Source: Progne subis subis | Taxonomy: Eukaryota > Chordata > Aves > Passeriformes > Hirundinidae | Assembly: GCA_022316685.1 (NCBI GenBank) | Contig: JAKJHU010000133.1 | Coordinates: forward strand, 806,001-870,000 | Length of the DNA: 64,000 bases | Reading direction: 5' to 3' | Shown: piece after piece, positions 1-13,136 of the stretch | How the letters are laid out: each line of letters opens with the position of its first letter | Numbering within the stretch: position 1 is the first letter of the stretch | Notes under the pieces: generated by a model | Database searches by the model: none | The model's input: the letters and a program-made list of their open reading frames with translations, nothing else | What the model was told of the DNA's origin: nothing | Made by a program: the position numbers and the translations under genes

Positions 1-3000
1 TTCCAGCACCTCAGGACCTGACATCCCTTTTTCTGTGGAGTGCTGAGTGAGCCCCAAAGAAGGGACAGGAGAGCAGAGGGCCAGTGCTGAGCAGAGCCAG
101 TGGGGCACAGCCAGGGTGCTCCTGCCCTATGTGCCTGTGCTCTGGAGAGCTCATGGATGTAGGAAACCCATGAAATGGAATATCTGGGCCATCTCCCCAC
201 TCCCAGTATGCAGCAGGCTGGCAGGTAAGATACCATGGGCAGGAATTTCGGTTAGTGCCGTCTCAGGCTCCAGGAGCAGGAGAAGGACAGGCTGCCAGGC
301 AGATGGCAATGCTGCCAGGCTGTACAAGGACGCTGCTGCCAGCCCACTGCTGCAGCAGGAGGTGATGCCAGTGGATACCTCACATCTTCCTCCTTTCCCA
401 ACACTTTGACAGACAGCAGTCAGAAGAAACACCCAAAAGAATGAACGGCTAAAAAACAGTTGCTCTGCCCGAGTCTTCTGGAAGGTGAAAAGAGCAATGT
501 TTAGAGGTAAAAGATCCTGCAATAACAATTGCTGATGCATCCAAAACCTTCCCCAAAACTGTTTTGTCACTGCCAGTTGAGAGAATCCCATGCAGAGGAG
601 ACCTGACGTGGCAGCCCTGTCCCCTGTGTCTCAGCCTGAAGGCCCAGCCTTGTGCAAACACCTCAGGGTGGGGGCGGCCGTAAGGATGACAGAGACCAGC
701 AAGAAGTGTGAGAGACTGAGTCAGTTCCACTTAAAATAGAAATCCCCTGACATCAAGGTCTGGCCCTGAGTTTTGGTACGTGCTTGGAAGGAAGTCATTG
801 CTCCTCCAGCACCTCTCCTCAGATCTTCACCAGCTTAATTTGATCAGTGCCACAGCCCCAGTTAGGAGGTCACCAGTTCACTGGGGACAATACCTGCTTT
901 CAGGTGGTATTTCAGACACAAACATTGCCTAGGATTTGTAGAAAGGCCTGTAATTTCTGCTGTCCAACATGGCCTTTAGCCTACAGTGTTTTTCTCATCC
1001 CATCTCATCTCCCAAGCCACTGGCAGAGACACCTCTGGTCCCTCATCCATGTTCAAACTGGGGACCCATCTTCGGGCATCTCCTCTTCTGAGCTTTGTTG
1101 AAATGAACCAATTTGCTGAAGTTACTTTTCTCTTTTCCCTACCATTTTCTCAATTTTCTTCTTGTCCAGGGTTTGCAGATGCTGAAGTTTTCTAACCTCA
1201 GCCTGGAAGATGGAAGGACCTTTCTAACCCCACTGGTCTTTTCTCACTCAGTGATTGAGAAGCGACAAGGAACATTAACCGCTGGGTGCCAGTCACTCAG
1301 TGTTCCTGTGATTTCCTTGGAGTCTGCTTTGGAGGGGTGCTGAGCCTGGGATATGCCGACAGAATCATGCTGCTGGGTCACTGCTGAGGTCTCCTCCCAC
1401 AGGAGCAAGGAGTCCTGCAAGATGCATCTACTGTAGCTCCAAATCTCCCATGCTGGTAACCACACTTCTCCCTGCCCCTTTCCCTGATTCCAAACACCTT
1501 TCTGACCTTGACTGACTGAGTTCTGCCAACCTGCTGTGCCAGGAGGAGGGGCTGAGCCCTCCCGGGTGGCTGGGCAGGCGTAGGCAGTATCTGCAAACCC
1601 TGAGTCAGGTTACAGGAATGCAGTCGGGATGGAGTGGCAGGGAAGGACAACAAAAGGACAACAACACGACCCATGGTGCAGGGGATCTCCCAAATCTATG
1701 TCTTTCCCTGCAGGTGACATGGCCACAAGCCCTCATGCCCACACCTGCACCTTGCTGTGAGCACACGCCCCACATCTGCTGGGGTACTGGTGTCCCCTGG
1801 GCAGCCACAATTCCCTGCACTGGGGCGACACCACAGGGATCTTCTCCTGGGTGAAGCCTGTCCAGCCACGGATCTGCAGGGTTTCAGCAGGGCCAGGGTG
1901 ATCACCAGCACAGAGCCTCTCTCAAGCGTTATTCTCCTCCTGCAGTGTTGGAGTCACAATAAGTAGAGCCCTCCCCAGCTCTAGGGCACAGAAGCAATGT
2001 TGCCCACCAGAGAGGAACCACAGCACAGAACCATGCTTCTGGCTGCCTTCAGGAGACCTCCCCCTCCATGGACCTCCATGTGTCTGGGCAGGATTGAGGA
2101 GTGCACAGCACCAACCATCGCTCTCTGTACACCATCCCCAGCTCGCAGCTGCTCTGGCAGCTCTTTGCAGCTCTCTAGGATTTCACAGGGGCTCTGCCTT
2201 TGTGGGATCCGACCTTACTCTCCAGGAATGTGTTCCCAGCAGCTGCTGGAAGCAGCATCCCAGCCTGGCCAGCACATCGGCCACTCCTCAGCCCACAGAC
2301 AACTGCACTGGGCTGAATGCACAGACAGCACCGGCACCTCAGCGCCCAGAACCAATGTATCAATGGGGTACACGCTGGGGCTTGTACTTCCTCTGGGCCA
2401 GGCACATTATACAATGTAAATTCCTTGGAGAAGGGGATATTTATTAAAATAAGCTGCCCAAGTCACTCACACAGTGTATCTCCCAGTTTCACCCACCCTC
2501 ACTCACCTGCAGTGATGGCCAGGTGAGCAGGGCAGCACTGGGAGCAGGGGTGGTGGTAGGTGGGTCCTTACTGTGCCTCATGGGTTCATCTTTACTGGCA
2601 AACAGTGCCAACAGCTCTTTCACACCCTTCAGGAATTGACCATTTTCATGGAGCCCCTGATCTCCTGGATTATTGCCTGTGTCTGTGTTTCCTTGCTGTG
2701 GTGCCTTTACAGGCGTTATCACGGTGTCAGGGGAGGAGGATGATGTGAGGAAGATGTTTGCATCTTGTTGCCATCCACTCTCAAAGCACCGGTCTTCTGC
2801 CGGCATTACCTACACCCCAGCCCTAATCAAAGTCCAGCCATCTGGGCTGATGCAAACAACAGATTGCTCAGCATCTTCCTGGCCTTGACTGTGCCTGTGC
2901 AAGCCATGCTCATTATTTTCCTCTTTGGGGTTCCTTCTGGTACTTTTAAACCCAGCCAGTCACACAGGCACTTCCCTCATCCCAGTCTCAGTGTACATGT

Positions 3001-3199
3001 TAATGTGACTTCACCTGCAGGACAACAAACCCTGGGTAAAATGTTCTTCTGATGACCACAGAAGATCTCTAGGACAGGAAAACCGGCAGCAGAAAACCAG
3101 CAGCAGTAGTTATGTGCAAAAAGAGGGATACTATTAAAATTAGAAACTAAAAATAAATTAAAGAAGGAAAATAAGAAATTAAAGTTAGCAGCCAGAAGA
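1..3199. other. Gene-free stretch
   Basis: Unique-looking sequence with only short chance frames. I see no exon, RNA gene or clear repeat. Confidence 0.5.
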
Positions 3200-3604
3200 G
3201 TTCCTGAGCTGGAAGCAGCTTTGGAGTCCAACCGCTGGCCCTGCAGAGGACACCCGAAAAATCCCATCCTGTCCCTGAGAGTGTTGTACAAATCCCCCTG
3301 GAGCTCTGGCAGCCTGGGGGCTGTGACCTGAGAAGCCTGGGCAGTGCCCAATCACCCTCTGGGGAAAGAACCTTTCCCTGATATCCAATCTAACCCTCCC
3401 CTGACACAGCTCCAGCCCTTCTGTTGCTGTCACAGAGAGCAGAGATCAGAGCTGCAGCCCCCAGTGGGGCCTGACCTCAGGCTCCAGGGTGAACAGACCA
3501 AGTGCCCTCAGCCACTCCTCGTGTGGCCCCCCCAGACCTTTCACCATCCTCATGGCCCTCCTTTGGCTATTCCCTAACAGCTTTATCTCTAGTCTTTATA
3601 ACAT
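3200..3604 (-). repeat. CR1 LINE fragment
   Basis: The reverse complement of the CR1 3' region is readable as GGAGTCCAACCGCTGGCCCT, CACCCTCTGGGGAAAGAACC, GATATCCAATCTAACCCTCC and GGTGAACAGACCAAGTG. It is about 400 bases and 5'-truncated like most CR1 copies. Confidence 0.8.
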
Positions 3605-4974
3605 GCTGGATGTTGTGTAAATATGATACTGGAGGCAGAAAGCAAATGTGTGTGTCTGTTCATAGAGGCTTTAGCAGTGTTATAGCAAATGTTTGTGAAA
3701 AGCAAATGTGGGAGCTGCTTGGAAGTAAAGTGATATCTTTGAAAAAGCCATAGCCGTGTCCAAACACCAAGGAGGGTAAACCTGGGCAAGTGAAATGTGA
3801 AACCATGGTCAGGCAAGCCAAAATAGCATAACTTCCAAGTGTTTTTGTGAGTAGACAAAAGGTGGTTGCCTGCCAAAGAGGTTGAAGCCAACAAACAACG
3901 GAGTACAACAGGACCACTCACGAAAATGAGCTGTAAGGAGAAGTGAGATGAATCCCTCACATTGCTGTCCCTGCTGAGGCATTCAGGGGCTTCCCAGGCT
4001 GTGCTCTTCCTGCACAGTGAAGAAGTTTACTCATATGAGGATGCCAGGAGAGGAACATTTCAGAGCACATTAGTTTACATGAACAGAGAGGAAAATGTCA
4101 GGATCTTCACATGGAGAAATGTCTTCATGCAGAGGTTTGGGAACTCACAGGTGGGGCTGCTACCTAGCAGGGGATCCATGCCATGTGGCCTAGCAGTAAG
4201 TTGTGGTTAAGAGTCAGAGTGATTTTGGCAGTGAAGCGCTCCCCAAAGACTGCAGGTCACCAGTCTCGGGAACCCTTTCTGGAGCTGGTGCTGCTGGTGG
4301 CATTAGAAGCCCCAGAAGCCCGTACGGTGACACAGGATCAGCAGTTAGGTTGGTGCCTCAGACAGAGCTCCTCAGGACGCCCTGTGTGTGTGATGGAGCA
4401 GGACAGGACCGTTCTGGTGCCACCAAGGGAGATTCAGGCACAAGGGGGGAAAGAACATGAGTGGTGCCTCACACCCATCTCCCCTGACTCTGCCCGGTGC
4501 TCTGCCCGCCCACAGGCCTGCTCCATGATCTGCTGCATGGATGGAATCCCTCCCTTGCACTGTTCTTCTAAGGAATCCCAGATATTGTTCAGAGCTCTCA
4601 GACTGCAGCCAGGAATCATTTTGCACCTGTGATGCTTTTCTTTCTCAGGCTCTGGGGCTTGTTCTGAGACCACAGACTGGAGCAAGAAAGACTGGGAACT
4701 GACGCTTAAAACCCAGCCCAGGCTCTTGATGGCCACCGGTGGCCATTGCCAGCAGATGATGCCCACAAGGAAGGCCGCGGGGGCAGGCTCTGCATCCTAA
4801 AGGTGGGATGTGAGTGCCAGGGCTGGGCTCCAACGGAGCGTGCACTGCTGGGAGGAGCCGAGGGAAGGCTCCGTCCCACAGGAGACCCTCCGAGGAAACA
4901 CGACAGGGACAGAGGCGGGGGCCAGGGCAGGGGCCACCCTCCTCCCTCACACTGCGGAGCACCAGAGGCTGATC
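3605..4974. other. Gene-free stretch before the CpG island
   Basis: The part up to about 4250 is more AT-rich than its surroundings and could be remnants of an old transposon. The rest is ordinary. The last 200 bases rise in CpG towards the island. Confidence 0.45.
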
Positions 4975-5375
4975 CAGCCGCCATTGTGGCGCCCAGCAAG
5001 AAACCAATGAGCTTCCAGCACCGACGCACGCAGCCAATCAGCGCCAGCAATCCACACAAAAAACCCTCAGGAGAGGCTCGGTAGCCAATCAGAGCACACC
5101 TGCCGCTCCCTCAAATGTGGCAGTTGACAAGAGGGCTCTGATTGGCTCTGTGAGCCACCTTGTTCTGCGCTGCAGCCAATCAGAAGCGGCGGCGCTGCGG
5201 GGGTTACTCGGGATCGTAAACCCCCGCACGAGCCATGACGTCACCGTAGGCGAGGGCGAGGGCCCGCGCCTGAGGCGCACCCGGGGCCGGGAGCGGCGGC
5301 GCGGCTCCTCCGCAGCTCCTCCGCAGCTCCGTGGCCCTGGACACGAGGGGCAGGGAGACACCTGCTAGAGGCTGA
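4975..5375. promoter_or_regulatory. CpG island promoter with five CCAAT boxes and a CRE
   Basis: CpG-dense sequence carries CCAAT at 5004-5008, 5034-5038, 5085-5089 and 5176-5180, ATTGG (CCAAT on the minus strand) at 5141-5145, and a perfect cyclic-AMP response element TGACGTCA at 5236-5243. Four of the five are CCAATCA/CCAATGA type, as in NF-Y promoters. No TATA box was seen. The CpG-rich block ends at a CR1 fragment at 5379. No coding exon was recognised on either side, so the gene served is unknown: it could be a non-coding RNA or a gene whose coding exons lie beyond position 1. Confidence 0.65.
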
Positions 5376-5378
5376 GGC

Positions 5379-5472
5379 TGGAGGAACCTCTAGAGATCAT
5401 CTTGTCCAGCAGCCGTGCTCAGAGCAGGGTCAGCCGCAGGAGGTTGCCCAGGACCATGCTCAGATGGTGCCT
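5379..5472 (-). repeat. CR1 LINE fragment bordering the CpG island
   Basis: GGAACCTCTAGAGATCATCT, TTGTCCAGCAGC and GGTTGCCCAGGACCATG match the reverse complement of the CR1 3' end. It directly follows the CpG island. Confidence 0.75.
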
Positions 5473-8400
5473 TCACAGCTTCCCTGGGTGGCCTCTTCCA
5501 CGGTTCCCTCCAGCTGTGGGCATGGAGGGCTCTGTGCCATGCAATGCCGTGAGCTACCTTGGAGCAGAGAGTCCCTCCCTGCCCCAGGGATGCGTGATAA
5601 GCCCCTGTGCACTCCCGTGCTGAGTCGCCCCGTGGAGGCGTGAGGCGGAGCAGCACTGGCTGCCTTCTCTCAGAAGTCATAGGCTCCACACAGGAATTCC
5701 CCTGTCATGGGTGACGGGGTGAACAAAGTGCCGTCACCCACCATCATAGCTTAGAGAACACGGGATGGGGCAGAGGCTCTCCCAGTCCAGAGGAGGACGC
5801 CAGTGAGAAGCCCTTACCTGCAGCAAAGAGCTGCTGGGGTGCAGGCTGGGCACCTCCATGTCCTGCTCACACCCCAGGTGGGATTTTCTGCTGTGAAACT
5901 GCAGAAATCCCTCTTGCCTTTGTTTTTTTGCAGAGCAGGACAGGATAGCAAAGACAGCAGGTAGATAAAGCAGGAAAGGGTGGACTCTGCAGCCACCCTT
6001 TGGGTGGTCCCTCTGCAGCTGATGGACCTTGCTTTAGTTGTCATGGGGCTCTTCAAGAGGCCATGCTGGCCCCTGTATCCATGAACTGATGTACCACCAG
6101 AGTTTGGGATGGAAACTGGCAGACAGCACTGTCTCCAAGGAGGTTATTCCTGGTTGCTATAGAAACCAGGGGGTTTTTGGTGCCCCCTCTGTCTCTCACA
6201 GAGAGACTGTCTCTCAGTTGTAAAGATACCGTAATTGGAACGAAACTTTATTTCAGACCCTGGAGATTGCTGGAGGGATGGGTGTATCCCAGGAGTGTCA
6301 TCTGCCAGAGACCACCAAGGGGCTACATAAAGTTCCCATCACATCTGCACAGGTGATGAGAGGTGGTCAGGGAAGAGCTGGTCCTAAATGAGGGGCATGG
6401 CTAAACAAGGACGAGGAGAAGAAGAGGCTCAGGTGTGTGTCCCAGGTCTGGGGCCCCAGCCCGGGCTGCCTGCCCCACAGCACCAGGAGCATGGGGAGAG
6501 CACAACCTCCGGGGCAGAGGAGCTGTGCCCTGCCCTGCCCTGCCCTGCCCTGCTGCAGCACACCCCGTGCATGTCCCAGCACCGGTGCTGCAGGGTGGTG
6601 GGGCCAGCGTGTGTGGCAGTGGACAGCCCCACCACTGGGCATCCACGCCACTGGGCATCCACGCCACTGGACAGCCACGCCACTGGGCATCCACACCACT
6701 GGACAGCCCCACCAGTGCCTGTTCCTGCCCGCCAGCCAAGGGGAGAGGCTGCAGACTGCGGTCACCTGAGGAGCTGTCGCTTTGTTACTGATTTACTGCA
6801 CGGGTGGCTCCTGAGTGTGCTGTGCAGCACCTTCCCCACCTCCCTGGATACCCTCTGAACCCGGGAATGGGAACAGGAGTCTGATATCTGCCAGGCACAG
6901 CTGCAGCACGGGAGCTGCAGGTCAGACCCAGAGAGGAAGGGGCTGGGCTGAATACACATTTGGGGACCCATTAGAGAATGAGCTGAGGCAAAACGTGCCA
7001 TGCCCTTGAGTGCACATGGCCTGCAGGCAGATATTCCTGGCATGGGGTGGGTGAAGACATTTCTCTTTCATGTGTGGGCCCTGCCCTCTCTGATGTTCCT
7101 GCTGTGGAGCTGGGGCACCAAAGCAGTCAGGGTGAATGCTGGGGCACTGTCAGGGTGGAGCAAGTGCCTGGCAGGAGCCTGGAGGGCAGTGAGATGGCTG
7201 AGCCCTCCCCAGGCAGCCAGGGAGCTGCCATGCCAAACCATGGCACTGCACAGCTGTGTCTCACCATCCACCCCACCACAGCATGGCAATGCTGCAAGGT
7301 GCAATGCTGCTCAGCTGCCCACCTTGACCCAGCCACAGCTCCTGCCAGGCTGGGGACACCAGTTTTTGCCTGTGGTGCCAGGCCCTGCCAGCCTGAACCT
7401 TGATCAGTAACCAGGCAGTAAATATCCCAGGGACAATACAATGACACAGGCTCCTTCTCAGCCTTTGGCACTGGGAACTGACGTGAATCATGCGATGGAA
7501 AGGGGCCAACAAAGAGGCCAGCAGGAGACAAGCCCACACGTGGTTTTCTCTAGAGGACCCAGCCTTGCCCAGAGCCAAACTAGGTTAACTGGGAACGGTG
7601 TTTTGAGGTTAACTGCTGCACACAGGTCACCTGCTCAGCCTGACGAAGGGTCCGGGCTGGCCAGGTGCCAGCAGGATGCAGCAGGCAATGGCATCGCTCT
7701 GCTGTGCCCCATGCGCAGTGTGGCAGGGATCAACACGGGCCTGCTGGAAGCACCTGAGTTCTCCACTGAAGGCTCTGGAACCTCCTGTCTGGAGTCTTCA
7801 TGTGCCAGGTGCTCCTGCCCATGACACAGCAGTTATTTCCAGTTGCAGCAGGAGCACTGATGACCATCGTACTGAGTGTCCCTCCCTGGCAGTGCTGTGA
7901 CAGCAAAAACAAGTAAACCTGGAGCAGAAAGCAGGGACATGGGCTGACACCCTCCTTCCCAGCCCCCTGTGGAAGGAAATGTTGGTGTTTCTGCTTCTGA
8001 CCTGTATTTCCCATCTCAAGCTCCACAAGAAGCTAAATTGAAATAAAACATTTTTTGCATCTGTTACCCTTGGCTTTCCTCTAGGGAAGTTTCTCATAAC
8101 AGCATGTTTAGCTCTAAAACTATCCATGTAAAGGGACTTTCCCCTGACTCTCTGTGCTGCCCACACAGGACACGTATCCTGGCAGCTGGCAGAAGGTGGC
8201 CAGGTGGCTGGGGTGGCAGTTGGCAAACAGTGTAAGGAATGCAGGGGAATTTCTGTCCCTCTCCCTGGGCTGACATCATGTGGATATAACTGCTGTGATG
8301 TGCCACCACCTTCCCATGGTTTGGGACTGTGTTTTGGTGCACCCAGCAGTTTTTGGCTGCCCTGGGAGGACACTCCATGACCTCAGTTTGGGTCACTGCT

Positions 8401-11400
8401 GTCCCCTGGGCAGGGGCAGCATGCCAGCAACAGTGCTGGAGCAGAGGGCTGGCCAGAGGCTCCCTGCCCAGCTCCCCACCATGAGCCAGCCAGACTGGGG
8501 TGGGAACAGGTCACTCCCCAGCTGTGCTGAGCCTGGTGAGCAGGTTCAGGGCTGAGGAGGATGGGCTGCATGTCCTGGAAGGCAGCAGCCACCCAGGTGC
8601 TGGTAAACACATTACGAAAGGCTGGGCTGAGCCTCACCCCCCACACATCACAGCTGAGTCATCCCCACTCCAGGCTGCTCCTCCTGCCACCATCCTGCCT
8701 TCTCCTCTCCACTCCACAGTGCCACCAGTGCAGGTCCCCTCTCCTGCGAGGGGCTGGGGCCCAGATCCTCCTCAGCATGCCTGAAAATGGGAGTAAGTCA
8801 CAACTTCTGCCTGCTTCAGTTTCCCCATCTGTGGCAGAAAGGCTCCCAGGTAGGAGGCTGCTGACTCAGTTTACCAGCGAGAGGCCTGACCCATCAGACC
8901 CTTCCTCCACCGGGTTGAGCACATCATGTTCTAACCCTGTGTGGGGAGGACAGCATGACCAGGACCCCTCAGATTTCCAAGAGGACTCTTGGAGCCGGGA
9001 GCAATTTCTGCATCCTGCAAAGGTTTGGCAGTGCACCCCTTCCAAGTTCCATCAGGATGTGACACCAGGGCCAGCCACTGCTGCTGGGAGAGGGAAATGA
9101 CTCTTACCCAAGCACACTGCAAATGCTGCTTGGAAAAAAATTCCAGGCTCTCTGCTTGCATGGAGAATTTGACCATGCCTCTCTGAGCCAGCAGGAACCT
9201 TTTCTCTGGCAGCAGTGCTCAGCTGGTCCCCCACTCCTTCATCACTGGGGCCCAGTCAGGACTGGTGCTGGTAAACTCTCAAGGGGATCTCTACACCTTG
9301 CAGGACCCCTGAGAGAGCCAACTGTGCCAAGGTTCCATGAGGGAGGACATCAACTCCTTTCCACTTGTTTTGAACTAATGCAGTTCCCTGGCACATAAAT
9401 TAGTCCTTATGGCAGCATGGCACTCACCTGGTGCAGGGTGACCCAAGAACCTGTGGCACAGGGCACTGGGCTGGGAGTTCCCCAAAACTTCCAGCCGGGC
9501 TGCTCCAGGAGCCCGGCTGTGGCTCTGCTCCCAGCACCCATGGGTGAAAGGAGAGGCACAGGCTGGGGGGTCCAGACTGGCCTCCACTGGGCTGGTGGCT
9601 GCAGAGCCTGTGCTGGGGCTCAGCCCTGCCCATGGGCCCTCAGCCCAGGTGCTGCACAGTGCAGACTGTCCTTGCCAGCTTCATGGGGAAGGTGTGAGCA
9701 ATCCTCTAGGGTAATGTCAGGTCTCAACTCTTGGCTCACCCCAGCACCTGGCAGGGCCAGGGGGATTTGTGCCATGTTAGGGGAGCAGGCTGGTGTGAGT
9801 CACTGGCTCATTCCCGTGTGCATGGAGCTGGTCCAGGCACAGCCCACCAGCTTGGAGAGGTAGAGGTGGTGGGCAGGCTCAGCTCAGCTCCTGGGGCTGC
9901 CGGGCATTTCTGTCTCAGGCAGGTGAACCCCACAGTCATGTGCTCCTCTGCTTTTCTGGTTTGCATACCATAGGGATCTCCCCATCCTTTGGCTCTGCAC
10001 ATGCTGCTGTGTATCACCCTGGGCACTTCCACCCACTGCTTCCTCCAGCGTGGGGCTGCCCTGTGGCTGTGAGCAGCCTTGCTGAGCATGAGCCATACCG
10101 CCTAGGACTGAAGAGAGTACCCATCAGCTTGGAAACCTGCTCCAGACTGGCTGCCGGTGCTGGAAGATGCCCTGGAGCAGGCTTCCTTCCTTAGCCACAA
10201 GATCTAAATCTGTCTCATCACCAAGCTGGGGTTTCCCTAAACTCCTTTCACTCCAGAGCTGGCAATACTGAACAGCTGTAACACCTGAGGAGATGGAAAT
10301 ACAGCATATGTGCCAGGCCTGTCTGCTCCAATTGCTCTGAGCTCCTTGCCAGGCTTTCCCTGCTCACCTCCATGCCACGTCCCCAGCATTCAGCACTGTA
10401 GCAGAGCTGTCACTCAGACCTGCATCTCCAGCTCAGGTCAACTCAGCTTGCCCTCAGGGACCAGTCACCTGGGTGCTTGCCATTAGGCACCTGCGAAATA
10501 CCCGCCGGCCAGAGCGTGCTGGTGGTGACAGCTGTGCTCAGGCTGGCACAGCCTGGACCAGCCACCACCTGGCAGAGCCTCTCAGACTACAGGGCCAGTG
10601 GGCAGAACTCACAGCCGAGGAGAGTCTGGGCTAGCAGTCCCACCAGTCTCCTGGGATCCACCTCTCTGGGAAACAAACAAAAATCTCCTGGCACCCCTGG
10701 GCAGCTCAGACTCCATCCTGCCCTTCTAGCTAGCAAAGGACCTGGAGCACCGTGTGTGCTGGGTGCTGCCTGTGTGTAGCTCACCTTCAGCATCCTCCTG
10801 CAGAGGCACCTGCATAATCTCATGTGATGCTTCATGGTTGGTCTGCTCCTTTCCTTCTTTACGCCACTTGCAAGGGCTTCAAAATAATAATAATGCTGCT
10901 TGTGCTGTGGGTGTGACACCCAGCAGCCCTGAGAGCCTGTCCTGGTGCTCAGGTTCTCCCTTCTAAACACAAGCTTTTCTGTTCTCAGGCACATCCCACC
11001 CGTGGTTTTGCCCCATCCTGTAGATCTGCTCCACTGCAGTCTGTGCAGGTTTGTGAGGAGCTGGAGCAGAGAGACTGAGGGTGTCCAGACCACCCCCACA
11101 CCGCTGTGATGTTAGGCCTTTGGCTAGAGGGCTCTTGGAGCATGGACCTGGATGGTGTGAGCCTCTGGGTGCTGTCAGGACAGGCAGGCTGGCTCAGGGG
11201 CAAGAATCACTTCAGGCAGTCTCAGGGTGTCAGACTCTGCAGCATGGGCTGCCCGAAGCCAGGCAGACAGCAGGCTGGAGGATGCAGGAGAAGCTTGTAG
11301 TGTGGGTGTCTCAGTTTTGAGACAAATTTAAGAGGAGACACTCTGCAATGAGTTGTCTCCTCTAAAGGGTGTCAACAATCCCCCTCCACGGAAAAATGAA

Positions 11401-12904
11401 TGCTAATAGAGGAAAGTGAAAAAAAAAAAAACCAAAACCAAAACCCCAACAGTTTATTAACAACAGTGCCCACAAGGCAAGGAAGAAAAGGAAACAACTG
11501 CTAAACACTGAACTATCAGAACTCACGCCTTCCTCCCCCTCACCCCCCAACAGGAACAAAGACCCTAAAATGCCTGGAGAATGGGGCAAATACTGAAGAA
11601 ATAAATACCCCTTCCCAACACGCGGTATGAAATGGCTCTGGCTTTCATGCCAAGGGAAGTGGAGCTTCCAGAGAGGAATTCCAGCAGGAGGCAAAACCCT
11701 GGTGGCTCTCTGGTGTCAGTCTCCTCTCCAGGGCAGACAAAGCAGCTGGGCTGGATTCTCTGGTGTGCTTTCTCTGCCCAGCTCAGCTCCCCAGGGCTTG
11801 GGACTGGAACAGGGTGCCCCACTTCCACCGATCCCACTTCTCCAGCCTCCAACCAGCAGCTGTTCAGTTCACCTCAGGGCAGCTGACGTATTGCTGCTGC
11901 AGCTTCTCCAAGCAAGGGAAGGGTAAAGCTTTTTGCCTGGGCCAAAAAAACCCAAGCAAGTCAAGCAAAACCAAACCACACAGCACCACAGAAGTGTGCC
12001 TGGGCAGTGAGGCTTCAAAAATGCCACAAAAAACCCCAAAGCTTCCCCTCTTCCCCAGCCCTGCACACATCCAGCCCTGAGCCTGAAAGATACAGAAACA
12101 GGTTTTGGGCATAAAGCAGAGGATCATGGAATGGACTATCATCATAAATCAGTCCAAGACAGTGGGTTAAGCAAGACCCACTGGCAGAGGGATGAGTGGG
12201 GTGATCTTATTGAGTTCTTGCAATGAGAACTGATGGTGCAAGAGTAGGATTTGCAGCCTCTGGACGGGCATAATGTGACTCTCTTTTCCATGCACCAGCC
12301 CTGCAGAGAGCACCCAGAACCAGGAGAACACACAAACACCTGAAAACAGCCTGGGGACCCAGCTGCATGCGGACTCTCACCTGCTGAGGCACCTACAACA
12401 AAGGCAAACCCATCCACATGCATGTCAAAATGGAAACACAGCACTTGCACCGCCAGACATGCAGGAAGAGCTTCCAGTCTGCTCTGACATGGGCTCGGCT
12501 GAATCTCAGGTTCCAGCACCTTCCTTCTCCAAGGATGTGAAATATGGGCTGGGAGGTTTGCAGTGAACCAGAAGAGCCGCACAGTTTGGATTCATGTTGA
12601 TTTTTCCCCAGGCTCCCTTCCTGCATATTCCAGGTTGGGGTGCAGGATGTGTCAGATCACCATGGCCTGAGCATGGGGTGAGTGCTTGCTGTGAGCTGGC
12701 CAGGCTGCATCTGGGAGTGGGAGATGCTGCAGGGAACGTGGTGGATGTTTCAGCATCCTGGAGATAAGCAGGGATCCAGTCTGATCCCCCTGAACATGGT
12801 TTAGGGCAGACAAAGAGTTTCTGGGAAGCCTGCACCTGCAGTGGACTGTACACATCATGAATTGCATTGTGACTTAGGACACAGGAAGAGGAGGAATGTG
12901 TGAA
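5473..12904. other. Gene-free stretch
   Basis: No exon was recognised. It contains the 16-bp minisatellite, a plus-strand AATAAA at 8042-8047 followed by TTTTTTGCATCTG, and a hairpin with a minus-strand AATAAA near 11331-11458 that may be part of an old LTR. Confidence 0.45.
6623..6715. repeat. Minisatellite with 16-bp unit, about 6 copies
   Basis: CACGCCACTGGGCATC and CACGCCACTGGACAGC alternate. A short CCCTG run lies about 90 bases before it (6524-6552). Confidence 0.85.
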
Positions 12905-13136
12905 ACCCTGAGGGCAGGGTTACATTAGGGATTAGGAAGAAATCCTTCCCTGTGAGCATGGTGAGAACCTGGCACGGGGGGACCAGAGCAGCTATGGCTG
13001 CCCCATCCCTGGGAGTGTCCAAGGCCAGGTTGGACAGGGCTTGGAGCTAGCAGGGATAGTGGAAAGTTGCAGGGAGGGTGGAATGAGATGATTTGTAAGA
13101 TCCCTTCCAACCCAAACCATTCTGTTTCTCTAAGGC
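12905..13136 (+). repeat. CR1 LINE fragment
   Basis: Sense-strand CR1 3' region: GGAAGAAATCCTTCCCTGTG, CCCCATCCCTGGGAGTGTCC, AGGTTGGACAGGGCTTGGAG, ending CCCAAACCATTCTG. Confidence 0.85.

Noticed and set aside
5117..5368. An 83-residue frame within the CpG island as a first coding exon
   Set aside because: It covers CCAAT boxes and the CRE, so it lies within promoter sequence. Its Arg/Gly-rich content reflects CpG density.
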